Shown here one piece after another: positions 44,281 through 56,819 of a stretch of DNA of 64,000 nt (positions are counted from its first letter, which is position 1; every line of letters begins with the position of its first letter). This DNA is from Chytridium lagenaria (lineage: Eukaryota > Chytridiomycota > Chytridiomycetes > Chytridiales > Chytridiaceae). The stretch lies in the NCBI GenBank assembly GCA_025449115.1, contig JAHLKC010000039.1, positions 215,716 to 279,715 of the forward strand. Direction: 5' to 3'. The notes beneath the pieces are model-generated. The model saw nothing but the letters and a program-made list of their open reading frames with translations, did no database searches and had not been told where the DNA came from. A program made the position numbers and the translations under genes.

Positions 44281-45101
44281 ATGATCCATCGGCTTGTAGT
44301 TCTAGGTGACGGAGGAGTGGGCAAGACAGGTACATTATTCATTCCATAATTTATATCAAAAGATTAACCTTACCTTTGTCTCCTATTAATGGATATACAG
44401 CCCTCACCATCCAGGTAAGATCTTCCTTCATTCCTTTCTTTATTCACCTTGTAAAGTTTACTTTTAATCGTTTGTAACTATCTCTAAACCCCAATTTTCA
44501 TTCATCAGCTCTGCTTAAACCATTTCGTCGAAACCTACGACCCAACCATTGAAGATTCCTACCGCAAGCAAGTAGTAATTGATGATATACCGTGCGTATT
44601 AGAGGTGCTCGACACCGCAGGGCAAGAAGAGTACACTGCGTGAGTTTTTATTTTATTTTATATTGCTTTTCTTTCCTTTTCTTTCCTTTTTTACTTTCCT
44701 TTTAATTTCTCCTGTCACTTACCTGTATTCTCTAGGCTCCGTGACCAATGGATCCGTGACGGTGAAGGCTTCTTGCTCGTCTATTCAATCACCTCTCGCT
44801 CCACCTTCGAACGCATCCAACGGTTTAAAGATCAAATCGTCCGCGTCAAAGACCTTGAGTCGATCCCTATCATTCTCGTCGGTAACAAGTGCGATAAGCT
44901 CGGTGAGAGGGAAGTCAGCAAGGAGGAGGCCATGCAGCTTGCGAGGAAGATGGGGTGCGAGTTTGTGGAGACGAGTGCGAAGACTTGCGTGAACGTCGAG
45001 AGGGCTTTTTACAACGTCGTCAGGGGGATTCGGAGGGGGCGAGAAGGGGCAGACGGAAGGCACGGAGGGAGAGGAAGAAGAACAAGTGCACTATTTTGTA
45101 G
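44281..45101 (+). CDS. Ras-family small GTPase
   Basis: Four exons: 44281-44329, a 14-nt micro-exon 44401-44414, 44519-44639 and 44736 onward, with clean GT-AG junctions. All G motifs are present: G1 [10 protein letters not shown], switch [14 protein letters not shown]3 [12 protein letters not shown]4 VGNKCD, G5 ETSAK. It would be a membrane GTP switch. The frame as read runs to 45126 without a CAAX box, but one base lost or gained in the G-run at 45023-45039 gives a basic tail ([15 protein letters not shown]) ending CTIL at 45101, a typical prenylation box with the terminal Leu favouring geranylgeranylation. I take that as the true end. Effector-loop residues match fungal Ras rather than Rab or Rho. 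Confidence 0.9.
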
Positions 45102-45773
45102 GGTGGGGGTAAGAGTCTGCGGCTGATTAGGTTGATGCGTGTGGGAAGGTGGTGGGGAGTTTTGGTTAGTCGGGATTTATCAGCGGATTTTTCTTTCTTT
45201 TAGAGATAAGAAGGACGGACTTCTTTTTTTTGGTTACTTTGTTTAGATCTTCTGACATTATACTTGATAGCTCCCCGTCCCCTCCCACCTCTACTCAAAT
45301 ATTGATCCGCGCCCCCTATTTTCATCTTTTTCTTGTTCTCAACCCCCACACTCCCCAACTATGATCATCTCCGCCTTTTCTTTCATTATTGGTCGTCTCT
45401 TTACAGTTTTTTCATGTCATATACATCCTCTTTTGTATTTCGTTCTTTCTCTCCATTTTCCTCAAACGCCCCTTTTTAGACATTGTTTGCTTTTTTTTGT
45501 TTTTAGTTCATTAAAGGAACAAGTAACGTTTATCATGAGCTCGGCTGGCGTTCTCTTGGTATTTTGTTCATTTGTGATGTTGTCCACAGTGGCATTAGGC
45601 TTCAAATCAGAGTCTTTGATCGGCGACCCGACTTTAAGCTGGTCGGACAAACCGTTTCAACATCTAGCCGGGTTATTCGTATGATATACCAACTAGTAAG
45701 TTTTTTATACTACTTTGCTTTCATATTTTTTCTTTTCTTTTCGAATATGTATGTATGTATGGTGTTTTTTTTT

Positions 45774-45807
<34 letters not shown>

Positions 45808-47356
45808 AATCTCTTCTCTTCCACCGCCTTGTTCTTCCATGTTCAATTTTTGGTTATAATTATTCTCCAAGACACAGCTGTAATGGTTTTATCAGCGCGG
45901 TGGTGTCCATGCCGAATTCAAAGTACCGTAAATTGAATTATTCGAACACCCTTTGTGGCAGCTTTTTGAATTCCTTTTTATTAATGCTTGGGTATAGTTT
46001 TTATCCGTCGACGGGTGAGTTATAGATCAATGACTTCTTACCTTTTATCGCTGCCGTTTAGCTTCCTCCTTGTCTTTCTTTAATAACTTAGCTTTTTGTC
46101 ATTAGTCCATTTAACGTCCATTCAACGAACCGTGACGCCTTTCATGTAATTACTGGCATTGTATTTCGGCTCCGTTTCAGATCAGTCATTCATATCTTGT
46201 TTACTTTTCATATTTCGCGCATCTTTGAAAAGCGGATCCCTTTCAGATCGGTTATTCATATCTTGTTTTCTGCTGTCGTAGCTTCCGCTTAATTTCGAAA
46301 CGATAGATCCGCAGTCTTGAAGATCTTCAATAACGCCGTAACGACGAAGACGGATACATACCTTGAACGGTAGAGTGCTATTTATCAACGCCGCTACATA
46401 CCACTTTCTCCTCTGTTTTCCACGTGCTTTCAAATCTTGTTTGGCTTTACTATTATTGATTTCAATTAAAGAGCAACGTTTATGGTTCCTGTGCATCATG
46501 GCATTCTTATTTCGACTATTGAGTCCCGAGATAAATTTAACTGAAATATCTTCACGTTGGTGTATATATCATTTAGTGTACCATCAAGGAACCACGGTTC
46601 GGAAAGAGACCTCATCCGAATGCACGCCTTTTTTAGAAAACTCAATAATAATTATACATAGCCCTCAACATACAAGGATGTGCTACTGTGTTGACGGTGA
46701 GTGTTTTGTGTTAATTCTAATTGCGTAGTTTTTTTAACAAACTTTTTTTGCGGCTATTGAGTAAAATGTGCCAATAGCTAATTACTTTGATTCTTCCACA
46801 TTGTTTTGTAATAAGTTGGCCCAGAACGAAAAACGGCTAAAATTTCTTCGACATACACATAATAGTAAATGTGCATTTTAACGGAGCTCATGCAAGCTAT
46901 TGCTGGTGAACAGGAAAGAGAAAAGACGTATGGAGCTGTGATCATACGACAGAATAACGAGTGAACAATCGAAGGGTCAAGCCAAAAGGTCGGAGCGAGC
47001 CATATTTACATACAAAGTCCTGTTACTTTTTCAATAACGTATGGATTAATATATCAGAAAGCCGTAAGTATCTGAAAACACGTGTTTATTATTTATTCAC
47101 TATAATTCGTTTATTTCCTCATATGTCTTTCCTCCAACAAAAAAAGGGGTTATAACTAAAGTTTATTTGTTTATATAGTAGCAAGTATAACACCTTTTTT
47201 CATATTCTCTTGAAATAAAACGTTTTTTCTTTTCTTTCTTGAGTAATTTATTATTGAGATCTAAAGTGCGCAGAGAAAAACAAACCTCAATGTTCTGCTT
47301 TTTTGCACTCTGGTCTTAACTCATCAGTGAATACAAAAAAGCAAATTCAAAAAAAG
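45102..47356. other. Long intergenic region, no gene recognised
   Basis: Contains a T-run of about 35 at 45768-45805 and a 28-nt imperfect direct repeat (tttcagatcrgt..attcatatcttgttt) at about 46178-46205 and 46240-46267. Small open frames (45361-45684, 45564-46025) show no recognisable similarity. Confidence 0.45.
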
Positions 47357-48416
47357 ATGCCCGTCACCATCGCTACGTCGTCCGAAGTCCCTGCAACTTC
47401 CTCAACCACCAAAGTTAACCAAAAAAACTGCGTTCTTATCTTCTCGAAAGAGATCTCATCAAGAATAACACCTGGGAAAGGCACTCTTTTTGTTGACGAG
47501 CAGTACGTGGACATATCTTTTAAGCTGCCCGCATGCATTTGACACTGACCTCGATCATCTTCTTAGGAAGCTCATCTTTCACAGCCCCGATACTTCCACC
47601 GTCATCTCCGTCGATTACCCTACCATCGTCATCCATGCTATCTCTCGAGGTGATGCTGATCCTGTAACAAGGGCAGGATGCATATACTGCCAGCTTGGTT
47701 CCGCAGCCGTAGTTGATGATAGGTCCCCGGAGGCCAGGACTGCACAAGGGAGTGCGGACGAAACAAAGGAGGATGAAGATGAGGATGATATGAGTGATGA
47801 TACTTGTGAGATGAGAATTGTTCCGGATGATGCTGATGCATGTTAGTTGACCTTTCCCTTTTATGTGGCCCTTATGTGAAGAAGGCCAAAGCTATCCTCT
47901 TTTTTAACTTTACCAGTCCTGTTACCGTTACTTACATGTACTTTTCTTTCAGTGGATGATATCTTCCTTGCGCTTTCTGAATGCGCTGCTCTTCACCCAG
48001 ATCCCGACTTTGTGGACGATGAAGAGGGAGACGGAGGTGAGTTATTTCTATGATTCCTCACCATTTCCTTTCGGTTTTGTAGAATTACCGATTTTACATC
48101 CTCACTTCATCTGCGTAAACTATCCGGTTTCCTTCGCTTTCTCTGTCCCATCACTGATCACACTCCTAACGCCATTTTCGTTTCATTTCCTTCATTTCCG
48201 TTCACCCTCGCCATTTCCAAAGACTGGATGTACAGCGCTGGTGAAGCAGCTGAGCTTACCGAAGCCGGCCAAGCCGCTCTTGACCATCTTGAAAGCGTGT
48301 TTGACGTGGCTCCTGGAGCGACATTTACTTTCCGTGCACCAACTGGAGGATCTGCAAACCCTGGACAGTTTGATGATGCGGAGGAAACTGAGGACAACGG
48401 TGGTGTGGGGAGATGA
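47357..48416 (+). CDS. pICln (methylosome subunit / chloride-conductance regulator homolog)
   Basis: Four exons with exact joins: 47357-47502, 47567-47841, 47953-48036, 48223-48416. Protein about 232 residues. The PH-like fold of pICln is visible: ITPGKGTLFVDEQ, VISVDYPTIVIHAISRGDAD, GCIYCQLGSA, then an acidic block (ETKEDEDEDDMSDDTCEMRI), VPDDADALDDIFLALSECAA and the hallmark LHPDPDFVDDEEGDGG, ending with the acidic FDDAEETEDNGGVGR. In animals and fission yeast pICln chaperones Sm proteins for snRNP assembly with the PRMT5 methylosome. No frame breaks, so it is one of the cleanest genes here. Confidence 0.85.
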
Positions 48417-49797
48417 GGGAGTTGCATTTATGGAAATTGTATCGACTGGAGAATCATGTATAATTGCGAGCCCGAAGGGTGAGCTTTTAGTCACCCGCGA
48501 GATCTGTGCAAAATACAAAATTTTGTCTGTCTGTCTGTGCATCTTTCTGCACCTTAAATTCATTGATTGGTCAAAAAAATAGACGATTTCATTGGTGGAT
48601 TAAATGATTTTTAATTGGCGGAATAAATGATTTTATATTTATTTTTCGGAGGCCGACACTCGCGGAGGCCGACATGAGTGAGGTAGATACGGATGAGAAG
48701 AGTGGCAAATATTGAACGAATGCGCATTGGAAGAGAGATGGAGACTGATACAAGGAAGGCTGCAATGTTGAGACTCAGTCCAATAAGCCTTGAGTTCAAG
48801 TTGTCACGCGCCAAAAACCAAAGTGACAGACGTACTCTATGAACCGCATGACGAGTCCGTAGCAGTGGTTGGGGAGAGGGTGGGGAGTTACGGGCAGAAC
48901 ACGTCAGGACGCGCCACCCTTTGTAAGAATGACAATCTAAGTGGAAACCTGTGGGTTTATTGATAGAATGTGTCAGATGGATACAGGAAGAGAGTGAAAA
49001 GCAATGTGGCTTATATAAGAATGTGATGTTCGGGCTGATCGTCTTCTCAACAACGTCAGAGAGATGGAGAATGAAATGCGAGGAGGGTTGGTGATGCGAG
49101 CGTCATGCCAAAATCAGACGTCTTTAAATAATGTTGAAAGAGGAATACCTACCAAATTCAACTCCTGAGAGGACGGACCTCTTCACGGCATGCCATTCGC
49201 AAATGATGCCATGAAGGTCTTTACACGAAACCCAATAATGTGGTCACGTTTACGATGTGTAATTTGTATGTAAGTTTGGTCTCGTAAAACTCTATCAGCT
49301 TTATGTATTTATTAATATGTAAAAAAAAATAAGAAGCAATTTAGTAGTCACTAGAGCTTTTACCACCTTATTAATCCAAACCAACGGTTTGGATTACCCT
49401 ATCAAAAGGGCGAGCTGCAAGGCGTCGCCTTACATATCTTATCCTATTGTGTTGATGTGTTGGAGCTTTTTTTACGAGAACAGAGACAAGAAAAGACCGT
49501 AATGGTTTTATGACTTTGTTGTCCATACACATTCGCTAGTTCCCGCAATACTCGACTAATTAATGCGCACTGCGGTTTGTTTTGAGCCTTATACATCCGT
49601 CAGTGCTGATTTTGGGCTTTGGCAGAGTTGCTGTCACGACTGGCGTGATTTGGAATCCACATGAATTGCCACGGCAAATTTCAACTAAATTCTGAAAACT
49701 TCGCCAAAAGGCCCACCATCGGAGAAAAACCATTCAAAAACAGATTGAGATCTCATCACACAACCCCTCTTCCTCCACCACAAACACATTCACCATC
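48417..49797. other. Intergenic region, no gene recognised
   Basis: Contains a short direct repeat cggaggccgacaytcg at 48648-48678 and a perfect 10-bp-arm palindrome (AATCCAAACC-aac-GGTTTGGATT) at 49373-49395. No coding similarity recognised. Confidence 0.5.
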
Positions 49798-50494
49798 ATG
49801 TCCGGCTGGGACGACGTCACCGTCATCAAGAAGAGGCCTGAGAGAGCCACCGTCCTTAAGAGCGAAAGCGAAATTAATGCTGCACGGAGGGCTGGTGTCT
49901 CCGTGTCCACAGAGAAGAAGGGGTTGCGAACAACAACGGACCTTCTTATGACCCTGGGAAGCAGGCTAAACTTGACAGAGAGACTGAGGTGAGCGATGTT
50001 ATATTTATCGGTGGGGTGAGGAAAGTGGGGTATGCGAGATGGTTGTTTGGAAAAGGGTCAAAGGGTATCTTGATAGAAGACGAATCTTAAGTGCTGGATA
50101 CAAAGACCTTTCACCAACATACGCTTACTGCTTCGCATTTGCTTCACGGATGTTGTGGGAATGCGGTCGTCGACAGTCTGTGTGGATGTGGTGGAGGAAG
50201 ATCTTGCTTATCCGACTGAGCACATCACACTGATATCCATCTTTTATTGAACAGGACTTCAAAGTCGAACGTCTCGGTCTCAGCGTCGGCAAGGCGATCC
50301 AGCAGGGTCGTCAAGCCAAGAATTTGACTCAGAAGGACCTAGCCACTAAGATTAATGAGAAGCAAACCGTCGTCAACGAATACGAGTCTGGAAAGGCTGC
50401 AAACCCGAACCAGCAGGTGCTTCAGAAGATGGAGAGGGTTCTTGGTATCAAGTTGAGGGGTCAGAACATTGGGTCGCCACTTGGATCCAAGTAA
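49798..50494 (+). CDS. MBF1: Multiprotein bridging factor 1 (MBF1)
   Basis: Starts [20 protein letters not shown] at 49798. Exon 1 ends [17 protein letters not shown] at 49988; intron 49989-50254; exon 2 encodes [60 protein letters not shown] and [16 protein letters not shown]. The N-terminal MBF1 domain and C-terminal Cro/C1-type helix-turn-helix are both present at normal length (about 150 residues). MBF1 bridges TBP and bZIP activators and acts at stalled ribosomes. A one-base shift near 49925 separates the N-terminus from [12 protein letters not shown]; in such a conserved gene it is most simply a sequencing indel. Confidence 0.9.
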
Positions 50495-51870
50495 ACGATG
50501 GAATCTCCCACTATTATTACCCTATTCGATCAGATCAGTCCGATCTTCTATTTTGAGCCCACGCAGTCTTTCTTCACGCCATAATACCGCCGTCGCCTTT
50601 GCAACGAATATTCATTGGGAACCCTGCTTCATCACATTTTTTTTTTTGAGCCCCCGTCATGTATCTTTCGTTTTTCTCTTTTCTGTTTTTGAGGGATAGA
50701 ATCTTCAGTCGGCTAATGTGATTGCTGCAAGATGTTGTGCATGATGGTTGATGTGTGGATAAAGAATGAAATGAGTCTGGAGTTTTATCAAAACAGCCTG
50801 TCCTTTTTGTTTAGCTTTGTTCGCGTAAATCTCCAATGAACTATCGCACCGCGTGCCGCCGTTTGGCCCGTGTTGTCATTATCTCTCGATGTGTTTTGGG
50901 AAATGGAATAGTATTGTAGAGACTCAAACCTTATGAATTGGTGGACAAAGGCACCCTACTTTGCTGATACCCTGCAGTAACAAAAGCGTATCAAAGCCAA
51001 ACAGCACCCTGCACCCTGGCGCACCACACACAATGACGACGTTGATCATATTTTTATTTGGGCAACCTTGCGGTTGAATTTTCAACTCTTAAACGAAGAC
51101 TCCAAAACTTCGTTTAATATCTTTGAACCCCTAACCCATTCCAAGGTTACTATCCCTTTTCTTTATTTTCTCCTTTTTTCTCGCTATCCAAATATTTATA
51201 GCGCGTGAAATTCAGAAATAACAATGTTTCACGCCCTATATGTTCCTTTTAATCCGCCGTGATATCATAAATGAGACATTAACTAGTAATCCCTCCTTCT
51301 GCATCTTTTTCAAGAAAGAACTTCTAGCAACATGTGATCACTTACCCACACATTAAACATGGCTGTTCCTAACTTAAGTATCTGATTGTACGGAAGTCTT
51401 TAACTTATTGAGCAGAGACTCGCTCTTCACAAGGAAAAAGAGAAACTAATCAAATTAAGACCGCCGTCGAGGATCGTCCCTTTGCTAAAAAATCCATGCC
51501 CTTATTACCTGCACAATCATCACAGCCAAACAAGCACTCGTTGACGCATCGTTGAAGGCTTTTCGTGACGTTTGCCTCTTAACTCAGTGTATTTTAGAAG
51601 AACAATATCATACTTCTTACATCCCCAGTGTTTCTATTTTACTGATAATTATTGCTTTTTATAGTTTGAGGTTTCCGGATGCATTTTTATATACGTTTCG
51701 GTTTAATGTACAAAAGGCTATCGGGTTCTTTTCAAATCCTTTAAAGACGTCCGTGCTGCCATCGTCACCACAAAAGCCCCTCCAAAACAACTCAAGCATA
51801 TACATTCAAACCCTTTCATTGCGATTCAATCCTCGTCATTATTATTATCATCATCATCAACACAACCCAC
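50495..51870. other. Intergenic region, no gene recognised
   Basis: Mixed AT-rich sequence with no recognised gene. Open frames near 51552-51878 have no clear coding character. Confidence 0.45.
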
Positions 51871-52240
51871 CACAATGACCACCACCCCAAGAGCACAGCC
51901 AATTTCTCCTTCCTCCCACCCTCGCTGAACTTGAAGTCGGCACTATCGACATTTCTGAAATGTACCGTGTTGATACCAACACTCCTACAACACTACTCCC
52001 ACAACCTCATTCATCAGGCGACCGAACTTCCCGCACCATATCCATCCGCTTTCCCAGTCACAGCCTCAAATCTTCCAACAACCCTCAACAGATCCCAACC
52101 ACCACCTCATTCAACAGACAATAAACCCATCTCCCATCCGCTGTTCCCATCACACTCAAGTTCCACTCCCCCAACCCTCACCAGCTCTCCGTCCCCTCCT
52201 CGTCGATGGCATTCGAGCGCCTTTGAAATAAGAGACACCA
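51871..52240 (+). other. Possible coding stretch upstream of the receptor array
   Basis: The plus strand reads FLPPTLAELEVGTIDISEMY, then Ser/Pro/Thr-rich sequence in shifting frames (to TTTSFNRQ). It is compositionally protein-like but I do not recognise it and cannot set its ends. It leads directly into the first copy of the repeated unit edge at 52241. Confidence 0.25.
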
Positions 52241-52982
52241 TGACCGAACACACATACGAAGAAACATCAGACTTCTCACAACCTCCAACCCGTCTCCCTT
52301 CCACGTCCTCCTCGTTTCTCTTTTCCCTCTCAACCTCGCACTGCCGGGCGCCTGGGTAAAACTAATTTCACGAGTGGCTACTCAAGCAGAGGATCTCTTC
52401 CCTACCATGCTTCCAATGCTGGAACGCACCGTTTCTTCCGAATTACAATATCACGCTATCCTTTCCATTTGATCTCTCGCGGGATGTTGCATGCATGAGG
52501 CACTATAGCCTAATTCTCAAATATACCCCGTTCTCACTCAACCTCCCGTTTTCCATAGCTTGTTTCGCCTTCAATTTTCGGATAAAGAATAGTAACCAAC
52601 CCCACACATCATGCGGATACTCGTCAGTGAGAATCTACAAGTTGAGTCCAAATCCTGAATATTCGTCATTACAATTAATACAAAAAGTAAACCTCATTCA
52701 TTTTGTTTTAAACAATAATTAAGTGGTCCTCATGCCGAGATTCGCCATAACATATCACCTATTTTACTCCTTAAATACGATTGTAAATGGTTTTACGTCA
52801 ATGCGCATAGACACGAATTTTCTAACGTCAAGAAAATCTGTGTCTAATGTATGCGCATTAAGTTTACTTGTGTTGGAGCACAAAATGATAGAACTCTGGT
52901 TGGTATCACTCACTTTACCATCTTTTCTGCTTTAAAATTCGAAAGGGCGACAGTGTCAACATCATCCGTCTATATAAGAAGC

Positions 52983-55009
52983 ATGCTGCTGGTACTCATC
53001 ATCTCGATGGTGGCTGTTGCTACCGTGCGGGCTCAAGAGCCTTCAACTTGTGGGAGGAACCTAATCATCTCGATGGACTTTGATATCCTGAATAACGGTA
53101 CGCTAACCCTAACATCTTACTTCATTATGAAACTCATCTCCATTACAGACAGAGAAACCAGAGTTGTAGACTCTCGTTGCGAGTGCGCAAGCTTTTGCGA
53201 GTCTCTAAGCACTTGTTTGTGTAAGTTGATAAGCTGTATGCGAGACTCTTCTAAACATTCTTCTTTTCCCTCAGCTTTGCATATGCGAGCTCTGTTAGTA
53301 AGTACTTTGCGCTCTTGTTATCTATTATTGCTCTGTGAGCGTGAGTGTGTACGTGTGTTCTAACCCTCCTTTTTCTTTCAGGAAGGTGCTATATGTGAGT
53401 AGAGATTTCAATAGAAACGATTGTAAGCATAACACAATATACAGAAAGCGGATCACGCCAGAATCAAACTACATAACAATCTTCATGTCGGCTCCGAATA
53501 TTGAAATACCCGGCAATCTTAGGTCCGATATCAGCATTGCATGTGAGTGCCCGATACCGGCCTTTTATTTCATTGACAGCCATTGCCTTTTTCAAAGTTC
53601 ACGTTACCAGCTCGAAGCGAGAGTGTGTCTCGCGCTGCCAAAGCTTTATGAGTTGCAAATTCGTTACCATTCGGTTCTGATGGCTTTTTTTATATGTACG
53701 CAGGAAATACAGGCACACAAGGAAGGGTCAGTATTATGGCTGGAACTGTTCTAGCGCCTGAGGTTGCAATCCCTCTCCTTCAAACTCTGCCGCACCAGTG
53801 ACCTCCATTTCACCAGAAATTCAATTACCGCTACCTGCAAGTGAGTTGTTTTTTCTACCAGTTGTATTCTAGTGTTTGCGCTTTATTCTGATCTTCGTGG
53901 CATCCAATAATGTGTAGCCAGCGAACCGACGAAGACTGCCAACGCAATTCCCCTGGATTTCACGCCTTCAAGTTTTCTGCATCAAGCACCCTCCTTCCCA
54001 CAGACACTTTCTATCACCAACACCTATGAAGCAGAATCCGCTAGTCTTCACACCTTCTAACTCTGCTGCACCGCGAACTTCTATTTCACCAGACACTTCA
54101 AATGCCGCTACCTCCAATGTTGTATCCCCGGTCTAATTACTGGCGTCTTCTTTTGGAATAATTGTCATTCTTGGAGTCATTGCCGTCACTTTTCTATATC
54201 CGCGCCGTCGTCGTCACAATATCAATATGTCCCCAACGTCACCCAATTCCGAGAATGAGCCCACTTCAAGCTCGTCAAACCATCCTCCAACCGTTTTCCC
54301 AAAGATTCATGACATGGAGGCACCATCACTCATCCTACTTTACCAATCACAAATCTACGATCAGAATCGCTCCCCATACCTGACGACCCTCGCGACTCGA
54401 AATCCACCATTTTTTCCGGCTTGAACGCGATCCCAACGGCCAGCTCCTCTCGCATTGATAAGGATTACAGTGCGATCCCAACAGTGACGGATGTGAAAAC
54501 GAAAAGGTGGAGGAATTAACGCATTTGGGTTCTATCTCTTGATGGGACGCAAGGTTCGTCTCGTTACGATAAAGCGAATGAGGCTAGGATGGATCGCGTG
54601 ATTGCTCCAGCTCGTGGATCGAGTATGATGGTTGTGACGTCTGGAGCAGGGCAGAGGTCGAGGAGTAACGTCGCATCATGGTCTTGTGAGTATGTTGAAG
54701 ATTGGTTGTCTGAGAATGGGTATGCGCCGGTTGTTGTTGCAAAGTTTAGATGTAAGAGTTTGCTTTTTAGCGCATGTTATATTTTATTATTTTCTAATGG
54801 TTTTTTCATCAGCCCATCAAATTGACGGATATCAACTTCTTCTGCTTTCGTCGAGTCGGCTTCTTGAGATGGGAATTACTGTGGAGACCATGCGAGATAA
54901 TCTTCTTTACGCTGTTGAGCGACTACGTGTTCCTATTTGGCCTGGTATTGGAGTTTCAACCGCAGGAAGTATGACGTTTGCGAACGACGCCCCGCCGCAG
55001 TACTCGTGA
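52983..55009 (+). CDS. PAN/apple-like ectodomain - TM - SAM receptor, with in-frame stop
   Basis: Signal peptide MLLVLIISMVAVATVRAQ. Splicing two tiny exons (23 nt at 53275-53297 and a 13-nt exon near 53383) gives a Cys-rich module, CECASFCESLSTCFFAYASS then VRRCY, and a second, ECVSRCQSFMSCKFVTIRKY then GQYYGWNC, both PAN/apple-like in Cys spacing. A TGA at 53759-53761 lies in frame right after NCSSA; beyond it the frame continues into a Ser/Thr/Pro stalk, a TM region (LITGVFFWNNCHSW...), a proline-rich cytosolic tail and a SAM domain: SWSCEYVEDWLSENGYAPVV, an intron, then HQIDGYQLLLLSSSRLLEMG and ITVETMRDNLLYAVERLR, stop at 55007. SAM domains oligomerise or bind partners. Either the TGA is an error or the gene makes a soluble ectodomain. 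PAN assignment is by pattern only. Confidence 0.6.
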
Positions 55010-55740
55010 AAGTTATCGTTCTATTTTTTTCCGCCTTGGAGTAGAGCTTTAGATAGCGATGTTACGGTTTTCGTCTTTGATTTTGATTTGCATTTTCCTC
55101 ATGAGCCTGCTATCACTATCATTTTATATTTCTGTTTTTCCCCTTGCAATTGTTTTTGTTTTAGAGCCTTCCTTCGTTTATTTCCAAACTTTATTATTGC
55201 TGTCACAGCCCCGATTGGGCCATTTTCCTTCCGACGTTTTTGTTTGGCTTTGTCATTTCGGTTCAAATCGCGCTGTTAGTCGTGAACCGCTTTTAATACT
55301 TTTGTTGAATGCCTTTATCGTTATCTTACCAATCTCCTGTAAGCGGCCTCTTTGTATCATTAGACTACGCAACAGTAAAATTCTGTCGTTTAAAATACAC
55401 TTTGTTTGTTTCATTATTGAGTAACTGATTCTTCCGCAGCTTCTCTAACCAAACAGTATTGGCGGTAGAGGTTCGAAATGAAATTTCTTTTTCGCTTTGC
55501 GGCGACTCTTTGCTGACGTTGCGTTGCAGTGGCGTTTTGTCATTATTATGCACGCTTTCTGCGTCAATCACCTTTGACACCGCCAGCATATCTTATAGTT
55601 GCTCAGCCCTCAACTTTCTTCTGAGTTCAATTAAGTGTATTTTCTTGCATAGTGTTGAATATAATTGTGCTGTAAGTTTCACATTATTAAGTTTTTTCGG
55701 GATCCTTATAAATAAAAACTTCTGTAAATGCGAACATGCA

Positions 55741-56100
55741 ATGACCGGACACACAGACGAAGAAGCATTAAACCGTTCCACCAACCCCCAACCCGTCCCA
55801 CCTTCCACGTCCTCCTCGTTTCTCTTTTCCCTCTCAACCTCTCACTGCCGGGCGTATGGGTAAAAACCAATTTCACGAATGGCTACCCAAACAGAGGATC
55901 TCTTCCCTACCTTGCTCTCAATGCAGGAACGTTTGAGAGAGGAAAGTCGTTTGTTCCATGCAAAGTGGAACCCTTCCTTATCCTGTCGTCACCACTCAGA
56001 AAGAGGCGAATTAACGATAGTGTCGCTCTTTTTTGATCACGTTAGGGATCTTTGTCTTGGTCGTTGGTGGGGTAATGGGACCTATTCTTGCGTTGGTCAT
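55741..56100 (+). other. Second copy of the repeat-unit edge (possible gene remnant)
   Basis: Matches 52241-52480 and 60365-60680. Possible readings include FHVLLVSLFPLNLSLPGVWV and ATQTEDLFPTLLSMQERL. It looks like a piece of an exon carried along with each duplicated unit; I do not recognise a family. Confidence 0.35.
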
Positions 56101-56819
56101 TTTCAAGTACTAACCGTGCCTTTTCTTTCTTTATTAATTAGAATGTATTCTGTTTTTTTTTCGGTTTTGTTTGTTTTTGACCTGGTTGTTTTTTAGTTTT
56201 TTGAGTTTTCATTGTGAGTATTTCATTCATCCGATTCGTTCTCAGTTTGATTTTTTTGTTTTCTCTTTAAGTTACTTCCCATTCGAGCGTTAGAATTCTC
56301 TTTCTCTCTCACACTATCCGATATACTTTATCGTTTCTTCCGAAATACAATTTCACGCTATCTTTTCCATTTAATCTCTCGTGGGATGTTGCATGTATGA
56401 GGCTGTATAGCCTAATTCTCAAATATATCCCGTTTTCACTCAACCTCCCGTTTTCCATAGCTCGTTTCGCCTTAATTTTTTCGGATAAAGAATTGTAGCC
56501 CACCCCATACATCATGCGGATACTCGTCAGTGAATCTACAAGTTGAGTCCAAGTCCTGATTCGTCATTACAAAGACAAATAGTAAAACCTCGTCCATTTT
56601 GTTTTAAACAATAATCAAGTGGCCCTCATGCCGATAATGTCACCTATTTTTACTCCTGAAATACGATTGTCAATGGATGCGCGTCAAGGCGACGCGTCAA
56701 GAAAATCGGTGTCTGCCCGCATAAAGTTTATTTGTGTTGGAGCACAAAATGATGGACCGGTTGGTATCACTCACTTTAACATATTTTGTTTGTGCTCGGT
56801 TGTCTTCTTATTTGAGAGG

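Noticed and set aside
45361..46025. Small membrane-protein-like frames
   Set aside because: Hydrophobicity comes from T-rich DNA including a T-run of about 35; no conserved motif or splice pattern.
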